Made by a program: the position numbers and the translations under genes. Below, piece after piece: positions 24,101 through 35,469 of a DNA stretch of 64,000 nucleotides. The notes beneath the pieces are model-generated. The model did not search any database. It saw only the letters and a program-made list of their open reading frames with translations, and was not told the DNA's origin. Position 1 is the stretch's first letter. The number at the start of each line of letters is the position of its first letter. The DNA lies in assembly GCF_012489685.1 (NCBI RefSeq), contig NC_080043.1, positions 55,760,289 through 55,824,288 of the forward strand, in the 5' to 3' direction. Source of the DNA: Lotus japonicus (taxonomy: Eukaryota; Streptophyta; Magnoliopsida; Fabales; Fabaceae).

Positions 24101-24670
24101 AGGAGTGCAAGCGGGTATGGTCTGATCCGCGATTCCGACCAAACCGATCTGAAGCGAAACACATTACGATGGGTTGGATTAGATCATTAGTTCGATTCAG
24201 ATTTATTTACTGAATTCGATTACCATCGGTTCAGGTATCATATTTGTGGATTGAAAAAAACGATCAATCCGAACCAATCTAATGAATTGAGAATTTTTTT
24301 TACATTAATCTCAAACATTTTCAGCCCATTACATTACATATTCATATTTGTATTAGAGGTGTTATTTTTATTTAGATTATATGATTTATGTCATTATCGA
24401 ATGTTCTGTTCTTTGAAAATGTTAGATTTTTCTATATTTTTAATAATTTTTCACGTTTTTAGATTAATTTTCGTGTATATTTCCAAATAATATTTTTTTA
24501 TTGCAAATCCGACCACCGGAACCGAACCAATCCGATTGAGATCTGGTTGGTTTTGTTCGAATTTAGAATTAAAAATCATTAAATCTGAACCAACCCAAAC
24601 CGAACATGTTAGATTGGTGCAGACATTTAAACACCATAAATTTGAACCAATCCGGTCCGATTACACCCCT
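24101..24670. mobile_element. Foldback DNA element, 10-bp duplication
   Basis: A 570-bp element with inverted ends AGGAGTGCAAGCGG...CCGATTACACCCCT and many internal inverted CCAATCCGA/TCGGATTGG-like words. It is flanked by the perfect 10-bp repeat AAATTTTATT (24091-24100 and 24671-24680). Confidence 0.8.
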
Positions 24671-25477
24671 AAATTTTATTTCTTATAATTGAAATTAATG
24701 CCTCTAATTAATTCCTAAAATTAATAATTAATTATCGTTTTTAAATTCAAATTTTAAAAACGATGGTGCTCAAGAATTGATAATTTATTGGAACAATGAA
24801 ATAATTTGAAATAAATAACGAATTTTTTTAATTAGATTAGACAAGATTGATTAAATAATTGAATTTTCAAAATGGAATATTCCATATTTTCAGAATTAAA
24901 TTGATATAATTTAATTAATGAATCATTTGAACATCTGTGGGATTTCTTATGAAAAGAACTGATCCTGTTTTGTTTTTCTCCATTCGTCTACTGCATGATA
25001 AGTATTTTCAACCTTCTTCCATATTTTCCGTACTCCTCTATTTCCTCCCTTTCATTTTTCAGTTTCTCAATTCGTTATTCGATTTCATGTTAAGGATTTC
25101 ACCTTCAATTTTTCTTTCATTTAAAACAATTATAGAGAAAAATAATTTATCAATCATGTGTCAGGTAATACTTTTTATCTTAATGCAATAATAATTAATT
25201 TAGCTATACATGCACGTTGGTTAGAATTCATTTGCTCTTTTGAGACATTTCTCACATTATTTTTTTAATCTATAACATTCTCTTTCACCCGTTCTTTGTG
25301 ACATTGTGTTTACCTTATTTTGATTTATTGTTTTCAGAGTTTTATTCCATTTTTTATTTTATAATTCTCCACCACCACTGTATGATCGCAATATTATAAG
25401 TTTATTATTATCCTCTTATAGTCTTATTCACTCCTTTTTATTTGTTGTGTAAAATGATTTATTTCATGTTTCATGAT

Positions 25478-26134
25478 AGGGTGTTCGAGGTTCGGTTTTA
25501 AAGGACAAATTCATCTGATCCGATTGTTTCAGTTTTATAATTTAATCATTCAATTATTTTTTTTCAAATCCAAACCAATTTTTATCAGTTTGGATTGGAT
25601 TGCATTTCAGTTTTTCAAAGAAACTAAAAATCTTGAAATAAATAACGAAATAGAAAATAAAATCATAAAACAAGTAGCAATGTACAGAGAGAAGATATCA
25701 TGCTAAGTGATGACTGTGATTTGTAACACTGCTGCATTTCATGTACAATATCTAATTAACTCTATCTAAGTTGATTTTTAACCAATTTTACAAACGTATT
25801 GTTTTGAGTAAGAGGCAAAGAAGCAGAACATTGATGGTTTCACTTTCGCTGAATGAAAAGAAGACATATGTCTCCTAACTTGGAAAAGTTTAAACACATT
25901 ACTGTAAAGGTTTGGGTATACATGGAATAAAACATCATAAGTATGGTTAAATGGGTAATTATGTATGTCAAAATTTAAATAAATAAATACTTTTGGTTTG
26001 GATTGTTTCGATTTTAACATGGGAACTGAAAACAAACGGATCCATTCACAAAATATCGGTTTTTTTGGTTATCAGGTTTTTTGGATCGGTTTGAGCGGTT
26101 TTAATTCATTTTGGTTCGGTTATGAACACCCTTA
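25478..26134. mobile_element. Foldback DNA element, 9-bp duplication
   Basis: A 657-bp element with GGGTGTTCGAGGTTCGG near the left end and GGTTCGGTTATGAACACCC near the right, flanked by TTTCATGAT (25469-25477 and 26135-26143). Related in style (GGTTCGG/GGATCGG words) to the element at 24101. Non-coding. Confidence 0.75.
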
Positions 26135-26962
26135 TTTCATGATCCTATTATTTACTCATTCTTCCATTTTCGATTCACCATTATATATTGTTTCACCTCT
26201 TTTTTAAATCATGAAGGGGAAAGACATGCAGAAATCCTTCAATTTATCTGCTTGGATTGATAAAATGGATTTCTCCTCCATCGTCCCTGGTAGGCGGTGG
26301 TTACCAAAGGTATGATCGAAGAGCCAAAGACTAAAAAGGGAATGAGTTCAAACTTAAAAATAATAGCCACGTGAGACTTTAATAAAAAATAAGAGAAGCC
26401 TTTCGATCTAAATAATTTTCGTATATTATCTATTATTTTACTTTATTTAATCTGATAATTTTTTCTATGATTTGATTTGAGTTTTAGTAAAAGTGGGGTT
26501 TCATTTTGTTGTTACATATTGATTTCTCTTCGAAATTAACATTTTGAATCAAAATATATATTATTATTATTGTTATTGTTATTATAAATAGAAAGATTGA
26601 TATGAAAAATAATCAATCAAATATTAATAATGAGTAAATGTATTAAAAAAATTAAAAATACTAATTTAATGTATATACAAAAATTTGCGTGATACAAAAT
26701 TTATAATTTAAAATACAAAATAATAAGTACATCTGTACATGTCTTATAATTTTTAATTTTTAAATTTTTTCATATTTAAATAAGTAAAAATTTTGAAGTA
26801 AAAAATCATGGTAGATTAATCCACAATTATCACTATTAAGAACATATAATTGAAACAATTTTTAAAACATATTTACTAAAAAGATACAAAATATAATATT
26901 ACACGAAATTTAAATTATAAATAACAAAAGTCACCCGTGCAGGGCACGGGTAATTCCGCTAG

Positions 26963-27078
26963 TTAGTATAAAACGACAGTTAACTAAATATTGTATAAAT
27001 AGCGGTTTAACCCGCCGTACTATATAGTTTACAATTTCATGTGTTGTATAAATGACGGTTGAACCGTCGTAGTATGCA
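26963..27078. other. Spacer with inverted GGTTTAACCC/GGTTGAACC words
   Basis: Two short near-palindromes (AGCGGTTTAACCCGCCGTA and GACGGTTGAACCGTCGTA) lie here and similar words continue after the MULE at 28190-28235. This may be an older element interrupted by the MULE. Confidence 0.35.
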
Positions 27079-27087
27079 TTTATGCTA

Positions 27088-28179
27088 GGCTTAATTGCAC
27101 ATTTGCTCCCTTATCTTTCACTATTGTGCAATTTCTCTCCCCCGTGTTTAAAATGAGCGAATTTACTCCTTTATCTTTCAATTTGTGAAAATCAGCTCCT
27201 TCTGTTAGTGAGTCGTTTAAAACTTAACGGAGCTAGCTGACGTGGCTTGCTATTTGCACCCCTTGTTTCCTATTTACACTTGCACCCCTGTTTTTAATAG
27301 ATAAACCGAAAAAAAAAAAATGAAATTGAGGCTTAAATTTTCATCTTCAACCTCATCCTCATAGTCATCATCAAACAAAAGAGAATAAAAAATCAAACCA
27401 AAATTAAACCCACAAAACCTAGAAAATAAAAATACAAAGAGGGATCAACCCATATCTACAAATAACCCATCCTTGGCGCATAGGCCAATCTCACTGTAAA
27501 GCTTCCCCAATCCCCACCATTAATTATACTAGGTTAACAATACTGATCTTTATAGCCTTGAATTAGGATCCATGAGGCCATCATGAATAAAATTCAATGG
27601 ACCCAACATCTAATCTATGGCATGTTGCCCTTGTGAATCCATATCAAAGTTCCAATTCCCTCAGATTCTCAGATTCAGCAGTTCTACACAACCTCAACAG
27701 CATAATCCAACACAAATTCACTAGAAACACCAGATACAACACAGAAGAAGGCTAGGCTCTGAAGATCCAGAACGAAGGGATCAAGAGAGAGAAAGAAAGA
27801 ACAAAGGTTATGGGTTTTGTTGAATCTGGTTCTCGGTCCAGCAACGACGACGAACGAAGACCTCCTTCCACGGCGGCGACGACATCCCTTGCTATCTCTG
27901 GTTGAATGAGATTTGGGATTGGGGTTAAATGTTTTAACCACTCTCATCAATTTCATTTTTTATTATGGTTTTTTTTTTTGTTAAAAAACAAGGGATGCAG
28001 GTGTAAATAAGAAATAGAGGGTGCAAATAGCTAGCTCTGTTAAGTATTAAACGGCCCACTAACAGAAGGAGCTGATTTTCACAAATTGAAAGATGAGGGA
28101 GTAAAATCGCTCATTTTAAACATTGGGGAGGGAAGTCGCACAATGGTAAAAGATGAGGGAGCAAATGTGCAATTAAGCC
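27088..28179. mobile_element. MULE with about 170-bp TIRs and 9-bp duplication
   Basis: Ends GGCTTAATTGCACATTTGCT and its inverted copy extend as long imperfect terminal inverted repeats (about 27088-27270 and 28000-28179). They are flanked by the perfect 9-bp duplication TTTATGCTA (27079-27087 and 28180-28188). The interior (27320-27960) is gene-like on the minus strand, with a 90-codon frame at 27684-27956 rich in arginine and no recognised domain. It may be captured host DNA. It shares the terminal GGCTTAATTGC with the MULE at 57229. Confidence 0.88.
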
Positions 28180-28434
28180 TTTATGCTATTGACCACATCT
28201 TTTAAAACATCGGTTTAAGCGTCGTAATTTAAAGTATATATAAGATGGTACGTAGCTCAGACCCCCTCACTATTTTGTTTAGAAATATATATTCATTTCA
28301 TTCCTATTGGATCTCTTGCTTTCAAGTTCTCCTAGTTATAATTTTCTCTGATAAATTGGCTATTTTGGGAAAAGACCTTCCAAAATGAAGTAACTACCAC
28401 CAAAACAATAGCAAAAATAATGTTATTGACTCAT

Positions 28435-28888
28435 GGCCGTCTCAACCAATATTGAGGCCTAAAGTGAACTCTAAGAATTGGGCCTCTATAAAATTAATTT
28501 TTTTTATATAAATAATTTAAATAAAATTTATTTTTCGGGCTTTTTGAGATGCAAAATCGTTTAGTAAATTATCATAATTGATTTCTTTTAAAATTTCTTT
28601 TTCAATAGAGAAAGAATTGGAGAGAGTAAAAGAAGAAGAATTCAGAGAGACTAAATAAAAAGTCACACTTTTCCTCTGTTTTTTATCAATTCAAAATACA
28701 CAATAAATTGAATTTAATTAAAAATAAATGCTGCACTTAAAAGATCCATTCTTTTAGGCACTCAATATGTTATATAATTAGTCTATTCTTGGATAATTTC
28801 CTTTAAAATATATACTAGTTTAAAAAAAACAAAAAAATTGGAGCCTAAATCAAGAGCTTTAATACTGGCCTAGGGTTTGAGACGACCC
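28435..28888. mobile_element. Probable hAT-like MITE
   Basis: Inverted ends GGCCGTCTCAACC (28435) and TTTGAGACGACCC (ending 28888), plus inner GAGGCCTAA and GGCCTAGG words. AT-rich interior. No clean target duplication was found. Confidence 0.5.
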
Positions 28889-29399
28889 TATATTGACTAC
28901 TACTATGATTAGATGTATTGACTACTACTATGATTAGAAATTGCATGGAACAAATTTCTATTCCCCTCACTTTATAAACATTTATCTTCTACTATTTGTT
29001 TATGGAAACAGGTCTAATAAACAACTTCGAAAGCTCTTTGACTTAGAGTCAACCGGTTTCATTGTCCAGCTCTAACCTTAGCTTTGAGATAATTAAGTTG
29101 ATCTAGTATACTAGAAAAGATAAATTATAAAAAGTGAGTTAATTATGAGAAAAGAATTTCTTTTATACGTTCTAGATTGAAAATTCAATTTTATAGTATA
29201 GCAGCGGATTGAAAAAGAGAAAGAAAAAATAAAACAAAACTTAATCGATAAAGTAGAGATTGATATTCTTACTCGCATCCAAATTTATAAATTTAGTGTT
29301 TCAAAAAAAAATTATAAATTTAGCATATTAGTTTAGATTAGATACTTTCAAAAAAAAAAAATTAGATTAGATAAGAACAAATAAGCTGCAAGATCAAAT
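28889..29399. other. Spacer before the right arm
   Basis: Contains a 24-bp direct repeat in tandem near 28894-28940 (TATTGACTACTACTATGATT plus TAGA). No gene seen. Confidence 0.45.
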
Positions 29400-29491
29400 T
29401 AGCTTAAAACATGCTTCCGGTTTGAGTCTCTTTTATTTGATTAAATAGAGAGGGATATTCTCACTCTTTAAAATGTTAATTCAAATTAAAA

Positions 29492-29718
29492 TTTAGAGTA
29501 ATTACATTCCATTACTTTGAGATTTCTCTATATTACATTAAACTCCAAACTAACTTAAATATTACACTCTACCCCATTTTTTTTATTAGGGATCATTGTT
29601 AAAAATATTGTTATCTGCTTGAGAAAAATGGGGTGTAGTGTAATTAATAGTCAAGTAAGTTTGGAATTTAGTGTCATATAAGCAAACTTTAAGGTAGTTA
29701 AGTGTAATTTACTCTAAA
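29492..29718. mobile_element. MITE present in the right arm only
   Basis: A foldback sequence with ends TTTAGAGTAA-TTACA and TGTAATTTACTCTAAA. The left arm reads straight through the equivalent position (near 21055), so the insertion post-dates the duplication. Confidence 0.75.
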
Positions 29719-30471
29719 ATTTATAATATAGTATGGTATGTTAAATTAGATAAGGAAAGATAACTACTAAATGTATAAATCAACTGACTTGAAATTATTT
29801 TTCTTACTTAAGGAGATTAGTTGATACATGTTGTTTACATAAAAAAATAGAATAAGATAAAAGAAAACTACAAGGATAAGATAAATATATAATAGTAACA
29901 ATAGACCGTTTGTGTTATTTGGATTTTATTAAATTAAATCAAATAAATTCACTATCTTATTTACTTTTGTTATTTTCAATTAATAACTTTAATTTAAAAT
30001 TATTTATCATTTAAAATTATATTGTTTTGTACCATCTTATCCTAATATTTTTTTTGTTTTTTTTTTGAAACTCTGATATTTATTTTGTTACAACTTGGAA
30101 AGTATCTTATCCTAATTAATCTATAAAAACAGTTTTTATAAATAAATTTCAATAAATATTTAACTATTTATAGTTTTTTTTGGTACATTAACTATTAATA
30201 GTTAAACAGACTTTCGTGATTCGGTGCATTATACTTGTATCTGTCAAATAAAAAAAGTAATTTATATGAATAATATTGATATTTGATTTTGAAAGGGTAA
30301 TATTGATATATTAAATATTCCCATTTAAAAAAAAATTAATAAAATTTTCTTAGACGAGTAATTTGATATTTGGATAACAAAAAAGTACAAACAATTCGGT
30401 TAGACTTGAATTATCCTCCATAAATCAGATTAGAATTTCAGTTCCGTTGGGACTCTTTCTCCTTCCCTCCC

Positions 30472-30479
30472 TATAAATA
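30472..30479 (+). promoter_or_regulatory. TATA box of cupin copy 2
   Basis: TATAAATA 119 bp upstream of the start codon, after a CTTCCCTCCC pyrimidine block shared with copy 1. Confidence 0.75.
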
Positions 30480-30597
30480 ACACCAGTCATCTTCGCTTAG
30501 CTTCAACGCACTATCATCCAAAGTAGTCAAAAATTCTCTTGTCTTTCGCTGTTTGGCAAGTGAGAATCTTCGAGAAAAGGAAAGAAAACAGAAAACG

Positions 30598-32654
30598 ATG
30601 GCGATTGATCTTTCTCCCCAACTGGCCAAGAAGCTTTACGGCGGCAATGGTGGCTCTTACCACGCCTGGTCCCCTTCTGAACTCCCCATGCTACGCGAAG
30701 GCAACATAGGTGCCTCCAAGCTCGCTCTCCAGAAGAACGGTTTCGCGCTTCCTCGTTACTCTGATTCATCCAAAGTCGCTTATGTTCTCCAAGGTACTTC
30801 TCCCCTTTCAATTCAGGGTTTCTGAACTCAATTGCACGTTAATCGTATGAAATCACACTCATGCAATGCCTTAATTTCCTGAAAATCAAATAATTGTATT
30901 TTTTTCTTATGCATTGATTCTGTTAAATTGGTTATCTATTGTGAACTTGATCCAGGAATTGAATTGTACTATGGATTGATTATTAATTTATGCTGTTAAG
31001 TCGAATTTCATGTTACTCGTATGAATTCACACTCATGCAATGCAAGAGCTTGATTCCCTGTGAAAATCATATAATTATATTTTTTTTATCATGCATTGAT
31101 TAGTAATATATGTTGTTAAATTGGTTATTGCGATCTCCAAGGGGTTTCTTACCTTTCAACTGAGGGTTTATCAATCGAATTTCGTGTTACTCGTATGAAA
31201 TCACACTTATGCAATAGCTTGATTTCGAGAGAAGATCATATAATTATATATATGTTTTTATCATGTATTGATTATTAATTTGTGTTGTTAAATTGGTTAT
31301 TTGTTGTGAACTTGATCCAGGAACTGGAGTTGTTGGAATTGTACTCCCTGAATCAGAAGAGAAGGTTGTTGCAATCAAGAAAGGTGATGCCTTGGCGCTT
31401 CCCTTTGGTGTTGTGACATGGTGGTATAACAAGGAAGACACTGAGTTGGTTGTTCTGTTCCTGGGAGACACTTCAAAGGCTCACAAGGCTGGTGAGTTCA
31501 CTGACTTTTATCTGACTGGTTCCAATGGAATCTTCACAGGCTTTTCAACTGAGTTTGTGGGGAGAGCTTGGGACTTGAAAGAGAATGAGGTCAAAACCCT
31601 TGTTGGAAATCAATCAGCCAAAGGCATTGTGAAGCTGGAAGGTAATATCACCATTCCTGAACCTAAACCCGATCATCGGGATGGCATGGCCTTGAACTGT
31701 CTAGAGGCTGCACTGGATGTTGACATCAAGGATGGTGGAAGGGTTGTGGTGTTGAACACCAAGAATCTTCCATTGGTTGGTGAGGTTGGACTCGGAGCTG
31801 ACCTTGTGAGGTTGGATGGTGGAGCCATGTGTTCTCCAGGATTCTCTTGTGACTCTGCTTTGCAGGTTACTTATATTGTCAGGGGCAGTGGCAGGGTTCA
31901 GGTGGTTGGTGTTGATGGCAAGAGGGTTTTGGAGACAACTGTGAAAGCTGGTAATTTGTTCATTGTGCCTAGGTTTTATGTGGTCTCCAAGATTGCTGAT
32001 CCTGAGGGATTGGAGTGGTTCTCTATCATCTCCACCCCCAAGTAAGTCGTACTTCCTTCTTTTTACCTTATTGTCAATGCAAGTGAATATTATGCATTTG
32101 TTATTTTACAACCGATTACATGAAGTAATTATTTGTTTGATATTATTCTATTTGTTGCTTAAGTAGATTAGATAATTTGTCTCAATAATTTTTGTATTAT
32201 CTTCAATATTTTGTCTCTAATAGTTACTCATCAGGGATGGGTTAACAGAACTCATTATAAATGAAAACTGCTGTTTCGCTTGCTAGGGCTATTTACTTGG
32301 TTGCAAATTGGTAATTCAGTAGTGAATAACTATTCTGCACTCTGCAGGACATGTACATTTTAACAACTGATAGGTATATATTTGATTGTTAATGGGGTGG
32401 GGGTTATATCAGTTAGCATAGCTAGCCTTTGACTTGTTCTCTATATGATAGCATGTATTGATGTTTTTTCTATATACTTATGATTCTTATTCTTTTGCAG
32501 TCCTATATTTACCCACTTGGCTGGAAGTTCTTCAGTGTGGAAGGCTTTGTCACCTACGGTTCTGCAGGCTGCATTCAATGTAGATTCAGGCGTTGAGCAA
32601 CTCTTCCGTTCAAAGAGGACCGCTGATGCCATTTTCTTCCCTCCACCAAAGTAG
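30598..32654 (+). CDS. Two-domain (bicupin) legumin-like cupin protein, copy 2
   Basis: Exons are 30598-30793, 31321-32041 and 32501-32654, all GT-AG, giving 356 residues. Phases fit: G|GA at junction 1 and AA|T at junction 2. The protein is identical to copy 1 and the introns look identical too, while the promoter, 5' UTR and 3' UTR differ at many positions. Both cupin barrels are complete (KKGDALALPFGVVTWWYN in the first, VTYIVRGSGRVQVVG and GNLFIVPRFYVV in the second), and no stop or frameshift is seen, so the gene should be functional. A longer upstream reading without ATG exists but the ATG at 30598 matches the family start (MAIDLSPQLAKKLYGGNGGS). Divergent promoters may give the two copies different expression. 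Confidence 0.93.
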
Positions 32655-32790
32655 AATGCTAATAGCTACACATGCTCTAGGAACTTATTATCTAGTCGGG
32701 GAAATATTAGGGTTGAGTATTTAGGGGAGTTACTATGCTAAGTATTTTTGTTTTTGAATTTTACTATGCTCAAGTATATTTCATTTTATG

Positions 32791-32796
32791 AATAAA
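32791..32796 (+). terminator. Poly(A) signal of cupin copy 2
   Basis: AATAAA about 137 bp after the stop codon, matching copy 1. Confidence 0.6.
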
Positions 32797-32879
32797 GGAA
32801 TTTTTATTTTGGTTTATCCGCCCGTTATTCTTATACTTTTTAGAATTATAGATGTTTGGTTTATCTTTGAATGCTTGAT

Positions 32880-34058
32880 GGAAACGTGAAACGCAACTGG
32901 TGTATGCCATTGTTTCACTTACTGCACATGCCCTGGTCAGAACTTGTACTATGCGTAGTTGAAATTCACCTCCCATTTATGTGCTTTAAGCAACGTTATC
33001 CCTGCAATGACGTTTGTGATGGAAGTTATTTGCAGAGGTTTAGCTTCTTCATAGGCTTGAGTGAGAATATCCTAGCAGAGAATGTGTTCTCTCTGCCTTC
33101 TTGACTTAATACTTAGTGAAGAAGAAGTAGCAGCTGAGGACACAACACAATGAGCCTCATTGCTGCTTAAGAACTCTAAAGTACACCCTTTGATTCTCTC
33201 ACCTGCTTACTCACTTGAACAGCTATGGATGCACCTGTACACAAATACTGGACAGAACACCATATAAGCCTCAGAATTCTGACAACATAAGGGATAGGAA
33301 GTGAAACCACTGCAAGAAATAGATCTGAAGTGAAGTGTTAGGTGTTAGGTGTTTGTGCAATAACGAGAGAAGAAAATTGTGTAAAGTTACTGATTGAATG
33401 TTATAACTGTTATTGAATACCAAAATTGATTATACAATTTCTTGGAAGAAGGCAATAACGTGAAATTATACTGTCAGTAACTCCCTAAGTCATTTGATAT
33501 TTACAGATTACGATTATACTCGTGATTTAGTGCAATAATTTTCTTCATTTGGTATTGTTACGGTTAAAGAGAATGAGATAGAGAGCCATGTACTGGTTAC
33601 CTTCTTTATTAGAATGGATAGGATAAAAATCCCTATCTAAGTGTTATACTGAAAATCTAATTTATTTTGGGACTACTTAAAAATCAGAATAGTCTGTCTA
33701 TTTTGGGACTTATACGTGGAAGGGTTTCTTCTCTCTGCAGAATGCAGATAGCTCATTTGACCCATGTTGTATTTCGCTGAAGGTGAACTAAACATGAAAC
33801 ACCTCATGTGGTCTCTTGCCTCACTATTGGATCATAGAATGCAAAATCTTTGAGACCTAATATCTGATAGCAATGGATAGGAGATATACTAGAGTCACTT
33901 TAAAATTAACCATTATATTGTGTGAGAACTTTTCTAAGAGAGGACATAAAATCCAATAATAGAGGCTTTGAGGAAAAAATATGATAATTTTAGATTTCTG
34001 GTTTTGGAGGTATCATACTTATTTTTTTGTGTTTCAGTTCTTCTGCTATAGCTCGAGG
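32880..34058. other. Left part of the inserted block, no gene recognised
   Basis: About 1.2 kb of ordinary composition. A 77-codon frame (32871-33104, plus) exists but matches nothing I know. It could be intron or UTR of the same gene that gave the FDM-like fragment at 56990-59905. Confidence 0.4.
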
Positions 34059-34063
34059 CATTG

Positions 34064-34351
34064 TGATAAGAACAGAATATTAAGGAATAATTAAACAAAT
34101 TCAGGATGTTCGAGAGCGAGTCCTCTACTAGTAACTTTGAAATATGAGAGCCGGACCTCTCCCAGTAAACTCACAACTTCTGAATGAATCAAATAAACAA
34201 ACACAACCCCTATTTGATAACCACCCCAAGACAGTTACAACTAGACACAACTAGCAAATAATAACTGACCCAATTTAAATAAAAACAACCCCTAACTGAT
34301 ATTGCTGGGTTCAACTGCTACTGCGGGCACTGTTCACACAGTGCTCAATCA
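34064..34351 (-). repeat. 3' LTR of element C
   Basis: Matches 56335-56608 plus 35178-35191. Contains the terminal CACTGTTCACACAGTG palindrome near 34328-34343. Confidence 0.88.
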
Positions 34352-35124
34352 ATACCCCGCCTTAGAAGATTCACCTTGTCCTCAAGGTTATAAAGCTTGT
34401 ATTCTGGCCACAGATTCTCAACTATTCTCACACGAAGGAAGCCTTTATCGGGTGGCTTTGGCGGGGGTCGCAGGAAAAGCTTCTTGCACTCTGCCCACAG
34501 ATTCACAACTGTTCTTACACAAAGGAAACTTGAATCCGATGGCTTTGGCGGAGGCCGCCTGACCAGCACCTTGGTTGGTTGCGTCCGTCGAACTCTGATA
34601 TTCAGCTTCGCACTTCTTGCAAGTATTGTTTCAAGTTTGATCCTCTGCATCTCAAGGGCTAAGTTTTTCTCCACCAATGAAGTGCCCCAAGTTTACTGCA
34701 GTCGTAGGGCATCACTCTTCTCTGGCCGCCAATTCACCATCAATGGTACCTCTGTTTCACCAAGAAAGGGAATCTCGAAGTCCTTCTTTCCTAGTTCCTT
34801 TGGATTCTCCTTTGAAAGAAAACCTTTATTCATTGAATTAACAAAATCAGCTTTTATCTCTGGTTTTTCTTCCATCGAATGACTCTCTCTTCCATTCCCC
34901 AAAACTGCATATGTTCTTGGGCTTTCTTCTTCCTCAGAATCTTGAACATACACTGGTATGCCAGGATCCATTTCTGGTTGGAATTTCTTCAATAAAGCCT
35001 TCACAAAATCCCACCATTTTGCATTCTGGTTGCTTCTTTTCCAGAAATACCACCAGTAAGCCTCTTTACCATCAAAGCTTGGAATCACCTTACCTTCCCT
35101 CTTGTTAATTGTTGTCTTCTCCAT
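34352..35124 (-). pseudogene. Gag-like remnant inside element C
   Basis: On the minus strand, an ATG at 35124 opens about 143 codons: a segment with SFDGKEAYWWYFW and NAKWWDFVKALLKKFQPEM, reminiscent of the retrotransposon-gag fold (tryptophan-rich, then W..F..AL...F), followed by an acidic stretch. A second frame continues to 34345 with two PPPKP repeats and a tail YKLYNLEDKVNLLRRG just before the LTR. No protease, RT or integrase is present, so the element depends on others. The family is not named. Confidence 0.55.
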
Positions 35125-35162
35125 TTCTTCACAATTCAATTGCACCACAGCACCTGGATGGT

Positions 35163-35174
35163 GCTCTGATACCA
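35163..35174 (-). promoter_or_regulatory. Primer-binding site of element C
   Basis: On the minus strand TGGTATCAGAGC, the initiator tRNA-Met complement, 3 bp after the 5' LTR end. Confidence 0.85.
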
Positions 35175-35191
35175 AATTGATAAGAGCAAAA

Positions 35192-35442
35192 TGCGGAAAA
35201 TGTCTGATATTATATTGATTGGTAAAATGATACATGAGCAGTATTTATAGAATACAAATGACTAAAGACCTAGGCACTATTCTAGCCTAAAAATCAGGGA
35301 AAATATTTTCTCTATGAATGCTAATAACATTGACATAAAAGTCCTAATTAGCTGTACAAATCAGACTCTAATTATTCTAATTAGTGTGCTAATTAATTTT
35401 TTTTATAAGCGTGTGCTAATTAATTGCATTTGACTTTCAACA
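35192..35442 (-). repeat. 3' LTR of element D
   Basis: TG...CA ends on either strand. Contains a duplicated GTGCTAATTAATT separated by a T-run, absent from the 5' LTR. Confidence 0.9.
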
Positions 35443-35469
35443 CTCCCCCTCAATCTGGGTGGAAGATAT

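Larger units (their letters stand above)
21323..26962 (+). mobile_element. Non-autonomous Helitron(s), AT-rich
   Basis: The right end has the full Helitron signature: a perfect 7-bp stem hairpin CCCGTGCAGGGCACGGG (26934-26950), then 8 nt, then CTAG (26959-26962) followed by T. The left end starts TCTATATCTATATATATA after an A, giving the expected A|TC...CTAG|T context. A second, homologous 5' end starts at 22873 (TCTATATCTATATT), and the first 200-odd bases after both starts align (TTCTAGAAGACC.ATGCCA). One Helitron is therefore nested in or fused to another. No Rep/helicase coding is seen. Inside it lie three MITEs (23342, 24101, 25478). Confidence 0.65.
29400..32879. repeat. Right arm of the inverted duplication, proximal part
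   Basis: Mirrors 17881-21190. It carries cupin copy 2 and a MITE (29492-29718) that the left arm lacks; the left arm shows the uninterrupted site. Homology stops abruptly at about 32879 and resumes at 60061. Confidence 0.9.

Noticed and set aside
28894..28940. 24-bp tandem duplication as a target-site duplication
   Set aside because: The two copies are adjacent with nothing between them, so it is a simple local duplication.
30553..30597. Upstream extension of the cupin N-terminus (ASENLREKERKQKT)
   Set aside because: It lacks an ATG, lies in the 5' UTR, and the family start is the ATG at 30598.
18090..32654. Inverted cupin pair as a hairpin siRNA source
   Set aside because: The genes are divergent with a spacer of about 10 kb; transcripts from the two promoters would not form a hairpin without long read-through.
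34345..34882. Plus-strand 161- and 86-codon frames
   Set aside because: They lie antisense to the gag-like remnant of element C and show no recognisable protein features.
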